From the NCBI GenBank assembly GCA_027422505.1, contig JAPQWV010000028.1:3810001-3874000 (forward strand): a stretch of DNA of 64,000 nucleotides, given 5' to 3'. The DNA comes from Craterostigma plantagineum (taxonomy: Eukaryota > Streptophyta > Magnoliopsida > Lamiales > Linderniaceae). A program made the translations under genes and the position numbers. Under the pieces are notes generated by a model. The model did not search any database, had not been told where the DNA came from, and saw only the letters and a program-made list of their open reading frames with translations. Shown in pieces: positions 1 to 11,888 of this stretch. Within the stretch, counting starts at the first letter, position 1, and each line of letters begins with the position of its first letter.

Positions 1-2
1 TA

Positions 3-3000
3 CGTCGAACAGATTGCAGCACCGTCCGTGGTATTTCTGTAAGTCCTCGAAATGGGATGATGCCAGAAAGGATTTTTATCCAAACATTAATTGGTCGTGT
101 ATTAGCTGATGATATATATACAGGCGCACGGTGTATTGCTACTCGAAATCAAGACATTGGGATTGGACTTGTAAATCGATTCATAACCTTTCGAGCACAA
201 CCAATAGTTATTCGAACTCCTTTTACTTGTAGGAGTGCATCTTGGATCTGTCGATTATGTTATGGTCGGAGTCCTACTAATGGCGACCTGGTTGAATTGG
301 GAGAAGCTGTAGGTATTATTGCGGGCCAATCGATTGGAGAACCGGGTACTCAATTAACATTAAGAACTTTTCATACTGGCGGAGTATTCACGGGGGGTAC
401 TGCAGAACATGTGCGAGCCCCTTCTAATGGAAAAATAAAATTCAATGAGGATTTGGTTCATCCGACACGTACACGCCATGGACATCCCGCATTTCTATGT
501 TCTATAAGGTGTATGTAACTATTGAGAGTGAAGATATTCGACATAATGTAAATATTCCACCCCAAAGTTTTCTTTTAGTTCAAAACGATCAATATGTAGA
601 ATCAGAACAAGTGATTGCTGAGATTCGCGCAGGAACATCTACTTTGAATTTTAAAGAGAAGGTTCGAAAACATAATTATTCTGACTCAGATGGAGAAATG
701 CACTGGAGCACAGATGTGTATCATGCACCCGAATTTACATACGGTAATGTTCATTTATTACCAAAAACAAGTCATTTATGGGTATTATTAGGAGGGCCGT
801 GCAGATCTAGTCTAGTCTCACTTTCGCTCCACAAGGATCAAGATCAAATGAGTGCGCATTCTCATTTTGTCAAGAGAGGATCTACTTCGAATCTTTCAGG
901 AACGGATGATCAATCGAGACAAAAATTCTTTTCTTCGGATTTTTCGGGTAAAAAAAAAGATAAGATTCCGGATTATTCAGACCTTAGTCAAATTCTATCT
1001 ACTGGTTGTTGTAATCTCATAGATCCGACTATTCTATACGAGAATTCGCATTTATTGTCAAAGAAGCGAAGAAATCGATTCATGATTGCACTGCAATCGA
1101 TTCAAGAACGCGAGAACGAACTAATTCCCTCTTCAGGTATCTCGATTGAAATCCCCATCAATGGCATTTTCCGTAGAAATAGTATTCTTGCTTATTTCGA
1201 CGATCCTCGATACAGAAGAAAGAGTTCGGGCATTACTAAATATGGGACTCTAGAAATGCATTCAATCGGCACAAACGAAGATTTGATTGAGTATCGAGGA
1301 GGCAAGGAATTTAGGCCAAAATACCAATGAAAGTCGATCGGTTTTTTTTCATTCCCGAGGAAGTGCATATCTTAACCGGATCTTCTTCCATAATGGTACG
1401 GAACAATAGTATCATTGGGGTAGATACACAAATTACTTTAAATATAAGAAGCGGAGTAGGCGGGTTGGTCCGAGTTGAGAGAAAAAAAAAAAGAATTGAA
1501 CTGAAAATATTTTCTGGAGATATCCATTTTCCTGGAGAGACAGATAAGATATCCCGACATAGTGGCGTTTTAATACCACCCGAAACAGCAAAACAAAAGT
1601 CCAAGGAATCCAAAAAATGGAAAAATTGGATCTATGTTCAACGGATCACACCTAGCAAGAAAAAGTATTTTGTTTTGGTTCGGCCTGTCGTTACATATGA
1701 AATAACGGACGGTATAACTTTAGCAACGCTTTTCCCCCCCGATCTCTTGCAGGAAAGGGATAATGTGCAACTTCGAATTGTCAATTATATCCTTTATGGA
1801 AATGGTAAACCTATTCGAGGAATTTCGGATACAAATATTCATATTCAATTAGTTCGGACTTGTGTAGTATTGAATTGGGACCAAGACAAAAAAAGTTTTT
1901 CTAGTCAAGAAGCCCGTGCTTCCTTTGTTGAAATAGGAGCAAATAGTTTGATTCGACATTTCCTAAGAATCGACTTGGTAAAATCCACTATTTCATATAT
2001 TGGTAAAAGGAATGATCCATCGGGCTCAGGATTGCTCTCTGATAATGCATCAGATTGCACCAATATCAATCCGTTTTCTTCCATTTATTCCAAGACAAGA
2101 ATTCAACAACCCCTTAATCAAAATCAAAGAACTATTCATATGTTGTTGAATAGAAATACAGGATTCCAGTCATTCATCATTTTGTCATCATTCAATTGTT
2201 TTCGAATGGGTCCATTCAACGATGTCAAATATCACGATGGGATAAAAGAATCAATTAAAATTACAAAAGATCCTATAATTCCAATTAAGAATTCGCTGGG
2301 GCCTTTAGGAAAAGCCTTGCTAATTACGAGTGTTTATTCTTTTTTCCATTTACTAACTCATAATCAGATTTTGAAAAAAAACTATTTGCAATTTTACAAT
2401 TTAAAACAGACTGTTCAAGAAATTAAATATTATTTAATGGATGAAAATGAGAAAATTTATAACCCATACTCATCCAGTAACATTATTTTCAACTGGAATT
2501 GGTATTTTCTCCATCCCAATTATTGGCAAGAAAGATCTACAATAATGAGTCTTGGGCAGTTTATTTGTGAAAATCTATGTATAGCCAAAAATGCACCACA
2601 CCTAAAATCGGGTCAAGTTATATTTGTTCAAGTTGACTCTGTAGTAATACGATCAGCTAAGCCTTATTTGTCCACTCCAGGAGCAACTGTTCATGGCCAT
2701 TATGGAGAAATCCTGTACGAAGGAGATACTTTAATTACATTTATATATGAAAAATCAAGATCTGGTGATATAACCCAGGGGCTTCCAAAAGTAGAACAGG
2801 TGTTAGAAGTGCGTTCGATTGATTCAATATCGATGAATCTCGAAAAGAGGGTTGAGGGTTGGAACGAACATATAACACGAATTCTTGGAATGCCGTGGGC
2901 ATTCTTGATTGGTGCTGAACTAACTATAGTGCAAAGTCGTATCTCTTTGGTTAATAAGATCCAAAAAGTTTATCGATCCCAGGGGGTCCAGATTCATAAT

Positions 3001-3515
3001 AGGCATATAGAAATTATTGTACGTCAAATAACATCAAAGGTGTTGGTTTCAGAAGATGGAATGTCTAATGTTTTTTTACCCGGAGAACTTATTGCATTGT
3101 TGCGAGCGGAACGGATGGGATGTGCGTTGGAAGAAGCGGTTTGTTACCGAGCCCTCTTATTGGGAATAACAAGAGCATCTCTCAATACTCAAAGTTTCAT
3201 ATCTGAAGCGAGTTTTCAAGAAACTGCTCGAGTTTTAGCAAAAGCAGCTCTCCGGGGTCGAATCGATTGGTTGAAAGGCCTGAAAGAAAACGTTGTTTTG
3301 GGGAGTATGATACCCGTTGGTACAGGATTAAAAGGATTAGTGCCCCCTTCAAAAGAACATAACAAGAGCCCTTTTGAAATAAAAAAAAAAACAATCTATT
3401 CGGGGGGGAAATGAGTGATGTTTTATTTCACCACAGAAACTTATTTTCTTCTTTTCTTTCAAAGAATTTCTATGATACATCAGAACAATCATTTCTAGGA
3501 TTTCGTGATTCCTAA
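3..3515 (+). pseudogene. rpoC2: rpoC2 (plastid RNA polymerase beta'' subunit), 5'-truncated, three frameshifts
   Basis: In plastids rpoC2 encodes the C-terminal half of the bacterial beta' equivalent in the plastid-encoded RNA polymerase. The window opens inside the gene (frame starting at position 3), so the N-terminal part is absent. Familiar stretches are readable, such as [20 protein letters not shown] near 310-370 and [11 protein letters not shown] near 3307. Compared with the family, the frame breaks three times. One base is lost near 508, giving a stop at 516. One A is lost in the CCAATG context near 1326. A homopolymer-rich stretch near 3370-3410 shifts the frame again, ending the main frame at 3414. 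The true C-terminus (ending FRDS) is readable in another frame up to the stop at 3513-3515. The three frames are 3-518, 497-1330 and 1327-3414. It cannot make a normal subunit. Confidence 0.95.
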
Positions 3516-3744
3516 AAGAAATGATTACTAAAAGCAGATTCATCTTTTTGACTATCCGTATTTGGTACATTCATTGTCTTTGTTAATCAAAATACTAAGC
3601 AATAGAAAAGACTAATGGCTTGTTCATCTATCTACGGCCAATCTACGGTAGAAGAGAAGGTTCCATCGGAACAATTCTTTATTTCAGTTTAGGGTTTCTC
3701 GTCTCTTTTTTTTTTTTTAAAAAAAGGTGTGGGTATGGGGAGAA
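3516..3744. other. Plastid-derived rpoC2-rps2 spacer
   Basis: AT-rich spacer between the rpoC2 stop and the rps2 start, in the normal plastid order. It holds a T12/A7 tract around 3708-3725. No gene is seen in it. Confidence 0.8.
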
Positions 3745-4284
3745 ATGACAAGAAGATATTGGAACATCAACTTGGAAGAGATGCTGGAGGCAGGAGTTCA
3801 TTTTGGCCATGGTACTAGGAAATGGAATCCTAAAATGGCACCTTATATCTCTGCCAAGCGTAAAGGTATTCATATTACAAATCTTACTCGAACTGCTCGT
3901 TTTTTATCCGAAGCCTGCGATTTGGTTTTTGATGCAGCAAGTAGGGGAAAACAATTCTTGATTGTTGGTACCAAAACTAAAGCAGCTGATTCAGTAGCCT
4001 GGGCTGCAATAAAGGCCCGTTGTCATTGTGTTAATAAAAAATGGCTCGGCGGTATGTTAACGAATTGGTCCACTACAGAAACGAGACTTCATAAGTTCAG
4101 GGACTTGAGAATGGAAGAAAAAATGGGAAGACTCGACCGGCTTCCAAAAAGAGATGCAGCTGTGGTGAAACGACAATTATCTCGCTTGCAAACGTATCTG
4201 GGCGGTATTAAATATATGACAGAGTTACCCGATATTGTAATCATCGTTGATCAGCAGGAAGAATATACGGCCCTGCGAGAGTGA
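3745..4284 (+). pseudogene. rps2: rps2 (plastid 30S ribosomal protein S2), 3'-truncated
   Basis: Ribosomal protein S2 of the plastid small subunit. The start at 3745 ([20 protein letters not shown]) is the usual family start; an in-frame upstream ATG-like extension is not part of the normal protein. S2 signatures are present: [29 protein letters not shown] and [18 protein letters not shown]. The frame is open for 179 codons, but normal plastid S2 has about 236. Homology stops at base 4283, where the insertion switches to psbA-trnK DNA; the TGA at 4282-4284 is a junction product. Substitutions such as Arg to Trp in DSVAWAAI fit C-to-T decay after transfer to the nucleus. The last quarter of the protein is missing, so it is a pseudogene despite the open frame. 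Confidence 0.94.
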
Positions 4285-4293
4285 ATGGAGTTT

Positions 4294-4536
4294 ATGGTAA
4301 AATCTTGGTTTATTTAATTATCAGGGACTCCCAAGCACACAAATTTTCTATACTATAGATCGAAATAGAAAATGCAAGGTTTGTTATTCAACAGTATAAC
4401 ATGACTTATATGTTCATGTCAACCAATGCCAATAACTATATAGATCTATTCCAATCAATTTAGTGGAACTAAATGAAATAGATTCCAAAAAGCAAATATG
4501 GATCTCTATTCATATAATATAATTTTGAGATAACAG
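4294..4536 (-). pseudogene. psbA: psbA 5' leader and psbA-trnK spacer, plastid-derived
   Basis: Read on the minus strand, this is the psbA leader, including the conserved block GGGAGTCCCTGATAATTAAA just upstream of where the psbA ATG should be. The first codon position reads ATA at 4294-4296, and no psbA coding sequence follows. Only the regulatory leader and spacer were carried over. Confidence 0.8.
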
Positions 4537-4571
4537 TGGGTTGCCCGGGATTCGAACCCGGAACTAGTAGG
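4537..4571 (-). pseudogene. trnK-UUU: trnK-UUU 3' exon, plastid-derived
   Basis: The minus strand reads CTAGTTCCGGGTTCGAATCC followed by CGGGCAACCCA. This is the T-arm and acceptor 3' half of plastid tRNA-Lys(UUU), with the GGTTCGAATCC T-loop block. The 5' exon lies on the far side of the matK-containing intron and is absent here, so no tRNA can be produced. Confidence 0.9.
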
Positions 4572-4823
4572 ATGGAGTAGATAACTTCTTTGTTATGTTC
4601 GTTAAATAAAGAAAAACCCCTCCCCAAGCCGTGCTTGCATTTTTCATTGCACACGGCTTTCCCTATGTATACATTCTTTCTTTTCTTAGAAAAACTTTAA
4701 AAAGTTCAATACTCAGTTGATTTAACCCGTATTACATACTACATCAACATTTCAGAATAGGTGAAATCCCATTTTTATTTTTTCTCTTTGGGCGTAGAAT
4801 AAATTTTTATTTCCGAAATCTCA
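4572..4823 (-). other. trnK group II intron, 3' part with domain V
   Basis: The 3' end of the group II intron that hosts matK. The paired arms AGCCGTGTGC and GCAAGCACGGCTT around an AT-rich loop (4626-4660, minus strand) are the domain V hairpin. The rest is the spacer between matK and domain V. The intron is truncated and cannot splice. Confidence 0.8.
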
Positions 4824-4882
4824 AATTTTGGATTTGTAATTGGCTAGATCTTTGATCCAAATAATATCCAAATACCAAATAC
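4824..4882 (-). pseudogene. matK: matK 3' stub
   Basis: On the minus strand the frame reads IWYLDIIWIKDLAN, matching the extreme C-terminus of the plastid intron maturase MatK. Only about 17-19 codons remain. The normal terminal codons are changed, and the plastid match ends near 4882, which marks the right edge of the insertion. Confidence 0.75.
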
Positions 4883-6177
4883 AATAAAAGCCCCAATCTA
4901 CGAAGACAACTAATAAATCAGAGCACAATTAGAAATAGGATTCTACAGGATTTATCCATGAGCGAGTCACACATCGAATGCTTGTCTTAACGTGTATTTA
5001 TTGGCCTCATACTCGCGTTGCGTTAGATCGTTATGAAAATGATTTGGGCACTTAGGAAAATTCCTCACTTGGCCAAAATCAAAATATCGTCCTTGAATTA
5101 TTCCTCTAGTCATCCCTTCTGAGCCTTATCCGATATCCTTTTCTTTATTTGAATCCCGATCAAGCCTTCAACAGTATTCCATAAATTTCGGGGGGGGGGG
5201 GGGTTGCACAAACGAGAAAAGAAGGGGGAGATTAAGGCGATAAAAGAATAAGAAGTAGAGATGAACAAAAGGAGGTGGAAAACGCACACGAGGAATGCGC
5301 AATGCACAATAAACAGTCCAAAAGAACCTGCTCTCCCAATTATTCAAAACTTCTAGAAATCATAAGAAGAGGGCATGGATCTTGCTGTGAACTTATCCTT
5401 CGATAATCTCGTATACTCGTCAGAACGGCTAGAAGAGGAGCACATCGAAGTGAACTTCCCCAACGATAATCTGGCCTTATATCGAGATAACGAGAAGAGG
5501 AGTGGGTTCGAATTCCATAGCTGTGAACTTCTCCAACAATAATCTTTGAAACCTTTTTAGGGATAAAAAGAAGAGGAGCACAGTATCAGCCCGAGAACGA
5601 AAAAGAAGAACTTCTCCTTAGATAATCTCTCAGCCTTGTAGAAAAGAGGAGCTTCAGCTTGAGCAAGTCTGAGAGTTACAAAAAGATCAAAGGATGAAAT
5701 GAAAATAAGAAACAAAATCAAAAGCGTCAATGGAAAGGATGAAGATTAAAGCTCACTAATTCCAAATTTATCCTTCCTTCCTAAGTTAGAGCCATAATAA
5801 TAAAACCCTCAAAAGGCCCTTTGATTCAAATCGATGGACTTTCGCTTGGTGAGTTGATTGAATGCACCTTGATAGCATGTTAATTGATATAATTTTGCTT
5901 GTGTTGACATGAGTGATATATCTAGTATATAAATTCCATGATAAAACTAAGAGCGCTATGAGCGAAACCCTTGAGAGTTGTCGAAATTGTTCAAACTATG
6001 ATCTTAGGATTTTATATTGATGACGTGATTTGATGGCAAATTATTATTCTTTGTGTCATGTGAAACTTTTGCGTGAAAGTGATCAAAGTGACATAATCTG
6101 ATCCCAAAATAACAAAAATAGAAAAAAATATATAATAAAAAAATAAAAGCGACTTTTTATGTTCAAGTTTCCAATTT
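4883..6177. other. Gene-free AT-rich flank of the plastid insertion
   Basis: No coding region or plastid match recognised. A run of 14 G lies at 5190-5203 and a degenerate repeat at 5380-5665. Past about 5880 the sequence is very AT-rich. It may be the left part of the non-autonomous LTR element that resumes after LINE-1 at 12165; this is inference from its position across the LINE TSD. Confidence 0.5.
5380..5665. repeat. Degenerate ~90-bp tandem repeat
   Basis: Four loose copies of a unit containing GAACTTCTCCAACGATAATC followed by GAGAAGAGGAGCAC-like sequence, with diverged spacing. No protein frame runs through all units. Confidence 0.6.
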
Positions 6178-6195
6178 TTCTTTGCTTTTATTTTT
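6178..6195. repeat. LINE-1 target-site duplication, left copy
   Basis: TTCTTTGCTTTTATTTTT, identical to 12147-12164. It adjoins the A-rich tail of LINE-1, as expected for target-primed reverse transcription. Confidence 0.85.
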
Positions 6196-6277
6196 TTATT
6201 TTTGGTATAAAGTCCCGTATATATAGATAGAAGGAGAAAAATACAAGATGGGTGGGAGCGGTACTCCGCACAATCAA

Positions 6278-6295
6278 CCAGTAACAGGCTACTGG
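6278..6295 (-). promoter_or_regulatory. Conserved LINE 3'-UTR hairpin
   Basis: The minus strand reads CCAGTA-GCCTGT-TACTGG: a perfect 6-bp stem with a 6-nt loop, about 85 nt from the LINE-1 3' end. The same hairpin is found in LINE-2 (13437-13454) and in the LINE tail at 51478-51495. It may be a recognition structure for the reverse transcriptase; that role is inferred. Confidence 0.6.
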
Positions 6296-6326
6296 GTACA
6301 ACTCAAATGGGAAGCATCCCTACTAT

Positions 6327-9300
6327 CTACCATGCAACTCTCCAAAGTCGTCGTATAGCTAAACGCTGAAGATCATACTTAGTAGAAATTCCACTAATAC
6401 GCATGGTGGCCAGCGCAAGCACACAACCAACAAGCCGATCAGGGGACGTAGTAGTTCCTTCCTTCCAGCGCCTGTTCCTCGCCTGCCAGATATGGTAGAC
6501 AAGTGACGCTAGCACATGTCTATACGCCGCATGAACAAGATGTCGCCCTCGCCATCTGGTCGCCGCCCACCGAATACCCTCTCTGCACTCCCTATACAGC
6601 CACGACCATCGAATACGTCTCCTCAGCAACCGAAGACACCTGCGTGAATATGCACAATCGAAAAAGAGGTGCTGAACCGTCTCGTAATGCAGCTCGTCAC
6701 ATAGGATACACGGCGTACCCGCCCTCTGAGCAACCCAAGGCTTATCTCTAGTCGCCAACCGATCTTGTATCCCTAGCCAGAGGATGACATCATGACGTGG
6801 CAGCTTCAGTGGCCCTCCAAATAGGGTACCCCAACATACTGGTTCCCGTCTGAATCGAATCGCTTCCCACGCCGACTTTGCAGTCATAATCCCCGTCGAC
6901 GATCCTGCCCAAATTACCCCGTCCTGTTCACCCCGCACCACCTGAGGAAGAAGGCGACTAATCTCGATATACTCGACAGACCCTTGCCCAGGCAGTTCCA
7001 TCCCTGGGCACCAATCACCACACTCAGTCGTGAATCAGCAGGTAGACCCATCGCAATAGGCCCTCGAGGAAACCTCTCTAGTAACGGGGTACGCAGAAGC
7101 CAAGGATCCTTCCACAGCCATATGCCTGATCCATCCGCTACCCTAAAGGTAATAATGTACGTATTAATGGTCGCAGCTGCAGCATCTTCCTCCAGCTCCA
7201 TGCATCATTTGGCGAGATGGTCAGATCCCACACCGATCGAGAGTGTAGTCGTGTCCTATAAAGCCACTCAACCCAAATCGAATCAGGGGCTCTGGTGAGG
7301 ACACTCCATAGATGCTTCATTAGAAGTGCCTTGTTGTCTGTCTCGATGGATCTGATGCCCATACCTCCTTCAGACATTGGCAGACATAGGACTTCCCAAG
7401 CAACCTTAGCCGTCGATCCCCCCCCAAAGAAACTTCCTAAATCGCGTCTCCAGCGCCCGGACAACGCCTTTAGGAAGCAAGAATACCCCCGACCAATACG
7501 CATGCATGGCCTGAAGAACCGACTTAACAAGCTGGATTCTTCCGGCGTACGACAACGACTGATTAAGCCATGACCCGATGCGCTGATCCACTCGCTGAAG
7601 TAGCAGTGCACAGTCCGCTATGGAAAGTCGCATAGTAATAAGTGGTACTCCAAGGTAGCGTACCGGAAGATGTCCTATCCGATATCCCATAAGTGACTGA
7701 ATCTGCACGGTCAGCCCTTCCGTCCGCCGTGAAAGGTACATCTCGCTCTTGTCCAGATTAGGGTGTAATCCAGTCAAAGACGCAAAGCGCCCTAGAGCGT
7801 TCTTCAGTACGTTGATCGACACAGCATCTGCATGGCTGAAGAGAAGCAGATCATCCGCGAAAGACAGTGATGCCAATCTCAATGATTCGCAGCGCCAATG
7901 GTAAGTAAACCTCGGCTCCTCCGAAATGCACAGCGATACCATCCCATGAAGGATCTCCATAACCAATGTAAAAAGATAGGGCGATATGGGGTCTCCCTGT
8001 CGAAGTCCTCTCTTCCCCGCAAAGAACCCAACCACCTGGCCATTCAGATTAAGTGAGAAAGCTGTCGTCGTCACACATGCCCTAATCCACCCAATAAAGG
8101 TCGGGTGAAAGCTCATAGCCTCAAGCACAGCCAGCAATCCACTCCACCTTATCATACGCCTTCGCCAGATCGATCTTAAACATTACTCGGGGCGGCCTCC
8201 CCTTCGACTTATACCCAAGGCAAAGTTCCTGGGCCAGCAACACATTGTCACTGATGCGACGACCCGGTATAAAAGCCGTCTGCGTCCCATGCACCAACCC
8301 AGGTAGAAAAGGCTTAAGTCTGTTCGCCAAAATCGTGGAGATGACCTTGTATAACACATTACAGCACGAAATAGGTCGAAACTCCGTCGCACGACGTGGC
8401 GTCTCTACCTTTGGGATGAGCGTGATAAGAGTGCTATTGATCCCCTTAAGTAGTTTACCCGTCGCAAAGAAGTCCTGTACAGCCCCCATAGAGAAAAGCG
8501 CCTCTCGTACTTCCCTCCCATCCACAGGGCCGATCATGGATTGTGCATCTGCTGGGGATAGCGTGGACGTCACAGCACGCTGTACATCCGCCACTGCTAT
8601 CGGCTCCGAGTGTACCGACTTTCCTAATAGATCCTGGTAAAACCGTATCAGCTCAGCCTCCACCTGATGCGGTTCTTCCAATAAGGCCCCCGTCGCATCT
8701 TCAAGAGAGACAATACGATTGCGTGCCCGCCGCATGGCCACCCTACGAAAGAAATAAGATAAACACTGATCCCCATCCTGCAGCCAAGCAAGCTTAGCCC
8801 TTTGCGACAAAGCCGTATGCTCCACCTCCACTGCCTTAGCATAGAGTGAACGGCACAGCCGCTCAAGGTCAAAAAATAGCCCCTCATGTGGATAGCGTGA
8901 CGAGAAATCCTGTGCAAGATCAAGGAACCGCTTTGCCTCAATAACATTCGCCGCTAAATCCCCTTTGGCCCTCCTCCTCTGTTGAAAAATTGGCTTCAGC
9001 AGCTTCATGCGTTGCTTAACGACGAACATAGGAAACCCACGAAGAGGTATGCTCCAAATACGTTGAACCTGCTCCATGAACGCCACGTCCTTCGTCAAGA
9101 AATTTTCAAATCTAAATGTCACCTTGCGATGTCGCGGCGTATCTGCGCCCAAAAGAATCAGCGAGTGGTCTGACGATGATGGAAGTGCGCATCGACGTCC
9201 GGGAATCGGGCAAACCACTGGGGGTTGCCCACAATACGATCGAGCCTCCTCCAAACTCCCGCAGCACCCCTCTGCTGGTTGTACCACGTGATCACCTGAC

Positions 9301-9852
9301 CCGTCGTAGGTATAGTCGTAAGATCCGCCCCCACCAGGCATGCTTGAAACTCCTCCATATCTTGCCTAGCTGGGGCTCCCCTTCGTCCCTCACCCGTGTG
9401 CAATATAGCATTGAAGTCCCCCAAGGCCATCCATGCATCCGCCACACGAGCTTGGGACATAGATCTCAAGTCATCCCACAAAGGAAGTCTTTCCTCCCTC
9501 CTAGACTTCCCATATACCACAGAGACAAACAGTATATCCCTCGTCGCCTTCGACACAATCCGACAATGAACAGCCTGAGACGAGAACTCGAGAATATCCA
9601 CTGTCAAAATCAAAGGATCCCACCCCACCCAGATTCGCGTACCTGAACCCTCATCATAGTCGAAAAACCAGCTCCATCGTGCTCTAATGCCACTCGAAAT
9701 CCTCCCCGCATTAGACTCAGCAACACGTGTTTCCAGAAGACCAATCATACATAACTGTTCATGTGCTATCAACTTCCCCACTGCCCTCCTGTGGTCTTGC
9801 TTGTTAAGACCACGAACGTTCCACGCACCCAAAGCTATGAATGCACCCCATC
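6327..9852 (-). pseudogene. LINE-1 ORF2: endonuclease, reverse transcriptase, zf-RVT
   Basis: ORF2 would nick the target and copy the LINE RNA. Blocks in order on the minus strand: (1) AP-like endonuclease, 9852-9158, with WNVRGLN, LLETR, ALGDFN, then SDHS after a frameshift near 9165. (2) Linker and reverse transcriptase, 9341-7406, with FRPISCCNVLYKVIS, FIPGRRISDN, KIDLAKAYD, then after a frameshift near 8140 RGLRQGDPISPYLF and the catalytic FADD. (3) A thumb-like region, 7611-7138, with SEGGMGIRS. (4) A zf-RVT region, 7001-6327, with LPRHDVILWLGIQDRL and GTPCILCDELHYETVQHLFF. The frame changes at least five times (about 9845, 9165, 8140, 7420, 7000). All family motifs I looked for are present, so the gene decayed after insertion. 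The C-terminal block closely matches the LINE-2 protein at 12546-13371. Confidence 0.92.
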
Positions 9853-9904
9853 ATGGGCTGCATGTTTTTTAGGGCCCAATTGAGAGTCAGTCACATCGGT
9901 CAAC

Positions 9905-11888
9905 TCATTTAGCGCTTCGAATCGGTTGCTCCTCTCGACAGTAGGTGATCGAATGGGATCTATTAGCCTCGGTATCTGGGCGTTGCCTTAACACGCTCGC
10001 CTCCCCCTGACAGCGTTCCCCACTGTGAGGCATAATATGGGACCCATTAGCCACCTTAGGTAACATAATGGCCTTCCCTTTGGCCCCCATCTGTTGCCAC
10101 TCCTCGTGCACGGGGCCTCCCATCGTCATGCGGCTTGACCCCTCCTCATGCACACGTCCGCTCCTTGGCTCCATGCGAGTGCATCGACCCCTGGGGTTCG
10201 GGCGATTTCGTTGCCAATTCGACCTTGCCTTTGTCTCCACGGGGCGATGTTCTACACCCACGCTCCTATTCTTCCGGCTCTGTTGTGTAACCGATCCCTC
10301 ATTCCTCCCCATTCGCTGTGGGCATTGCACCTCCCTATGGCCCCATGCCTCACATGATGGACATTTTGACGGTCTCCACTCGTACTCTACGCGAATAGGA
10401 ATAAGCTCGTCCGCCCCCCATCGTCTGATGGCAACCGAACACTAAACACCTCCAGAAATGGATCTGCCAATGTCTTCATAATACTGATGCGGGCATAGTC
10501 AATTCTGTCCCCTCTCGTCGTAACTGCATCCGCATACAAAGGGCGCCCCACCACGCTTGCCACTACTCCAAGACCTTGCTGCGTCCATAGTTCGCAAGGG
10601 ACATTCCATAGCTTCACCCATAATGGAATCTCGCCTACCTCCTTCTTTGCAAACGACATCCTCGGCTTCCACGGCTCCAAGAATAATGGCTGTCCATGCA
10701 TCATCCAAGGGCCTCCTTCCAATACTTCCACCAATGCAGGCTCCGACTCAAAGCGGAACATAAAGAAGCCATTAATCGTTGAGCGAACCTCCGTCAATCC
10801 CCGCCATATCGAACGCAAATAGCGCTCAACAAAGGGAAAGTATGGCTTCTTTCCCAAAAAGTAACCCACCAATGTGTGTTTCCAACGTTCAACGCCACTT
10901 CGCGCCACCTCTCGTGAAGGCCTCGCCTCAACAACCCCTTCGACTAGAGTAGGCGGCGTATATCCTAACTTCATTCCCCGACTACCCGGTCCAGCTCGTT
11001 GTGGTTGGTGTTTGACCCTTCGTGATCGGTGGAATCGGCCCAAGTCGGGAGAAAACCGGCCCTCGCTGGTCCGAGCCATTAACGGGCTTAAGAAGACCCA
11101 TCCCATCAGCAATCGGTCCAGTAGAGCCCATCGACCCTATTGTAGTCGTCTGCAGCCCCTTCGCCGTCATGGTCTCCCCCATCGTCGCCGTAATTGGCAA
11201 CCCATTCGTACTTGCCGTGAGCGAAGGCTGCCGCGATGGGTCGGAACACTTCGGTGACTCGCTGACCCTTAATCTCTTCCGCTGTATTCATACCATGCTC
11301 CTCAATAATAATTTCGTCGTCCACGCGATCATGTTCGTCAGTTTTGCCCATGTCAACACACCGCCTAGCTGTCAGCCCTCGCGCTGGCGGTGGCGTATCC
11401 GGCCTCCCCCATTGGGACCGTTTGAATTGGCGCGGATGATGCCGAAGGATGCCTTTAATCTGAACAGGCCCTCCATTTCGCCTTGTAGGTGATTCAGTCG
11501 GAACTCTAGCTACAGATTGCCCAGTTACAGCAGATTCAATCGTGTTCGCCCTCGCCATCAACCTCTCATCGGCTCTATCCCGATCACCACGGCCCGCCAT
11601 ATCAGAGCCATGAACCCTACCCATCAATTCTCGGAATCGAACACCATCAAAGCAGGCGGCAAATTCTGGATACGCAGAACAGATCGCGGCCAGATCAGGC
11701 ATCGCCGGACGTTTCCCAGTCGCCCCATTAAATTCCCCGATCAGCTCGTTGTCTCTATCACCCGTTTTCCGATCGCAGATGCGATCCCCATCCCCCACCA
11801 TCTCAGATCCCAAGCGAATCAGCGTCCCTGATGTGGCCATGGTAGCCGGTGAGGGCGCTGCCGGCGCTCCATCAGATTGGGACGACAT
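9905..11888 (-). pseudogene. LINE-1 ORF1: nucleic-acid-binding protein (DUF4283 plus CCHC)
   Basis: ORF1 of plant L1 LINEs encodes an RNA-binding chaperone. It starts at 11888 (MSSQSDGAPAAPSPATMATS). The N-terminal low-complexity part runs to a frameshift near 11110. The DUF4283-like domain spans 11112-10387 (KHTLVGYFLGKKPYFPFVER; GGPWMMHGQPLFLEPW; IPLWVKLWNVP). A second frameshift near 10390 leads to the zinc knuckle CPSCEAWGHREVQC (CX2CX4HX4C, about 10325-10363) and a basic tail ending at 9905. Three different frames are needed, so it is a pseudogene. It lies just upstream of ORF2, the usual bicistronic LINE layout. Confidence 0.9.

Larger units (their letters stand above)
1..4882. other. 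Nuclear plastid DNA insertion (NUPT), mosaic
   Basis: Two pieces of the plastid large single-copy region lie side by side in an order no plastid genome has. Positions 1-4283 are rpoC2-spacer-rps2; 4294-4882 are psbA leader, trnK 3' exon, trnK intron and the matK 3' end. About 10 bp of filler (4284-4293) separates them. The genes carry frameshifts and missense changes, and the right edge runs into retroelement-rich DNA, so this is nuclear rather than a plastid contig. The left end lies outside the window. Confidence 0.93.

Noticed and set aside
3727..4284. rps2 as a working gene
   Set aside because: The last quarter of the protein is missing and the stop is created by the insertion junction; it sits next to frameshifted rpoC2 in a plastid insertion.
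4537..4571. Functional tRNA-Lys
   Set aside because: Only the 3' exon of the split plastid trnK is present.
5110..5307. Small minus-strand frame next to the G14 run
   Set aside because: No homology recognised and the frame depends on a homopolymer of uncertain length.
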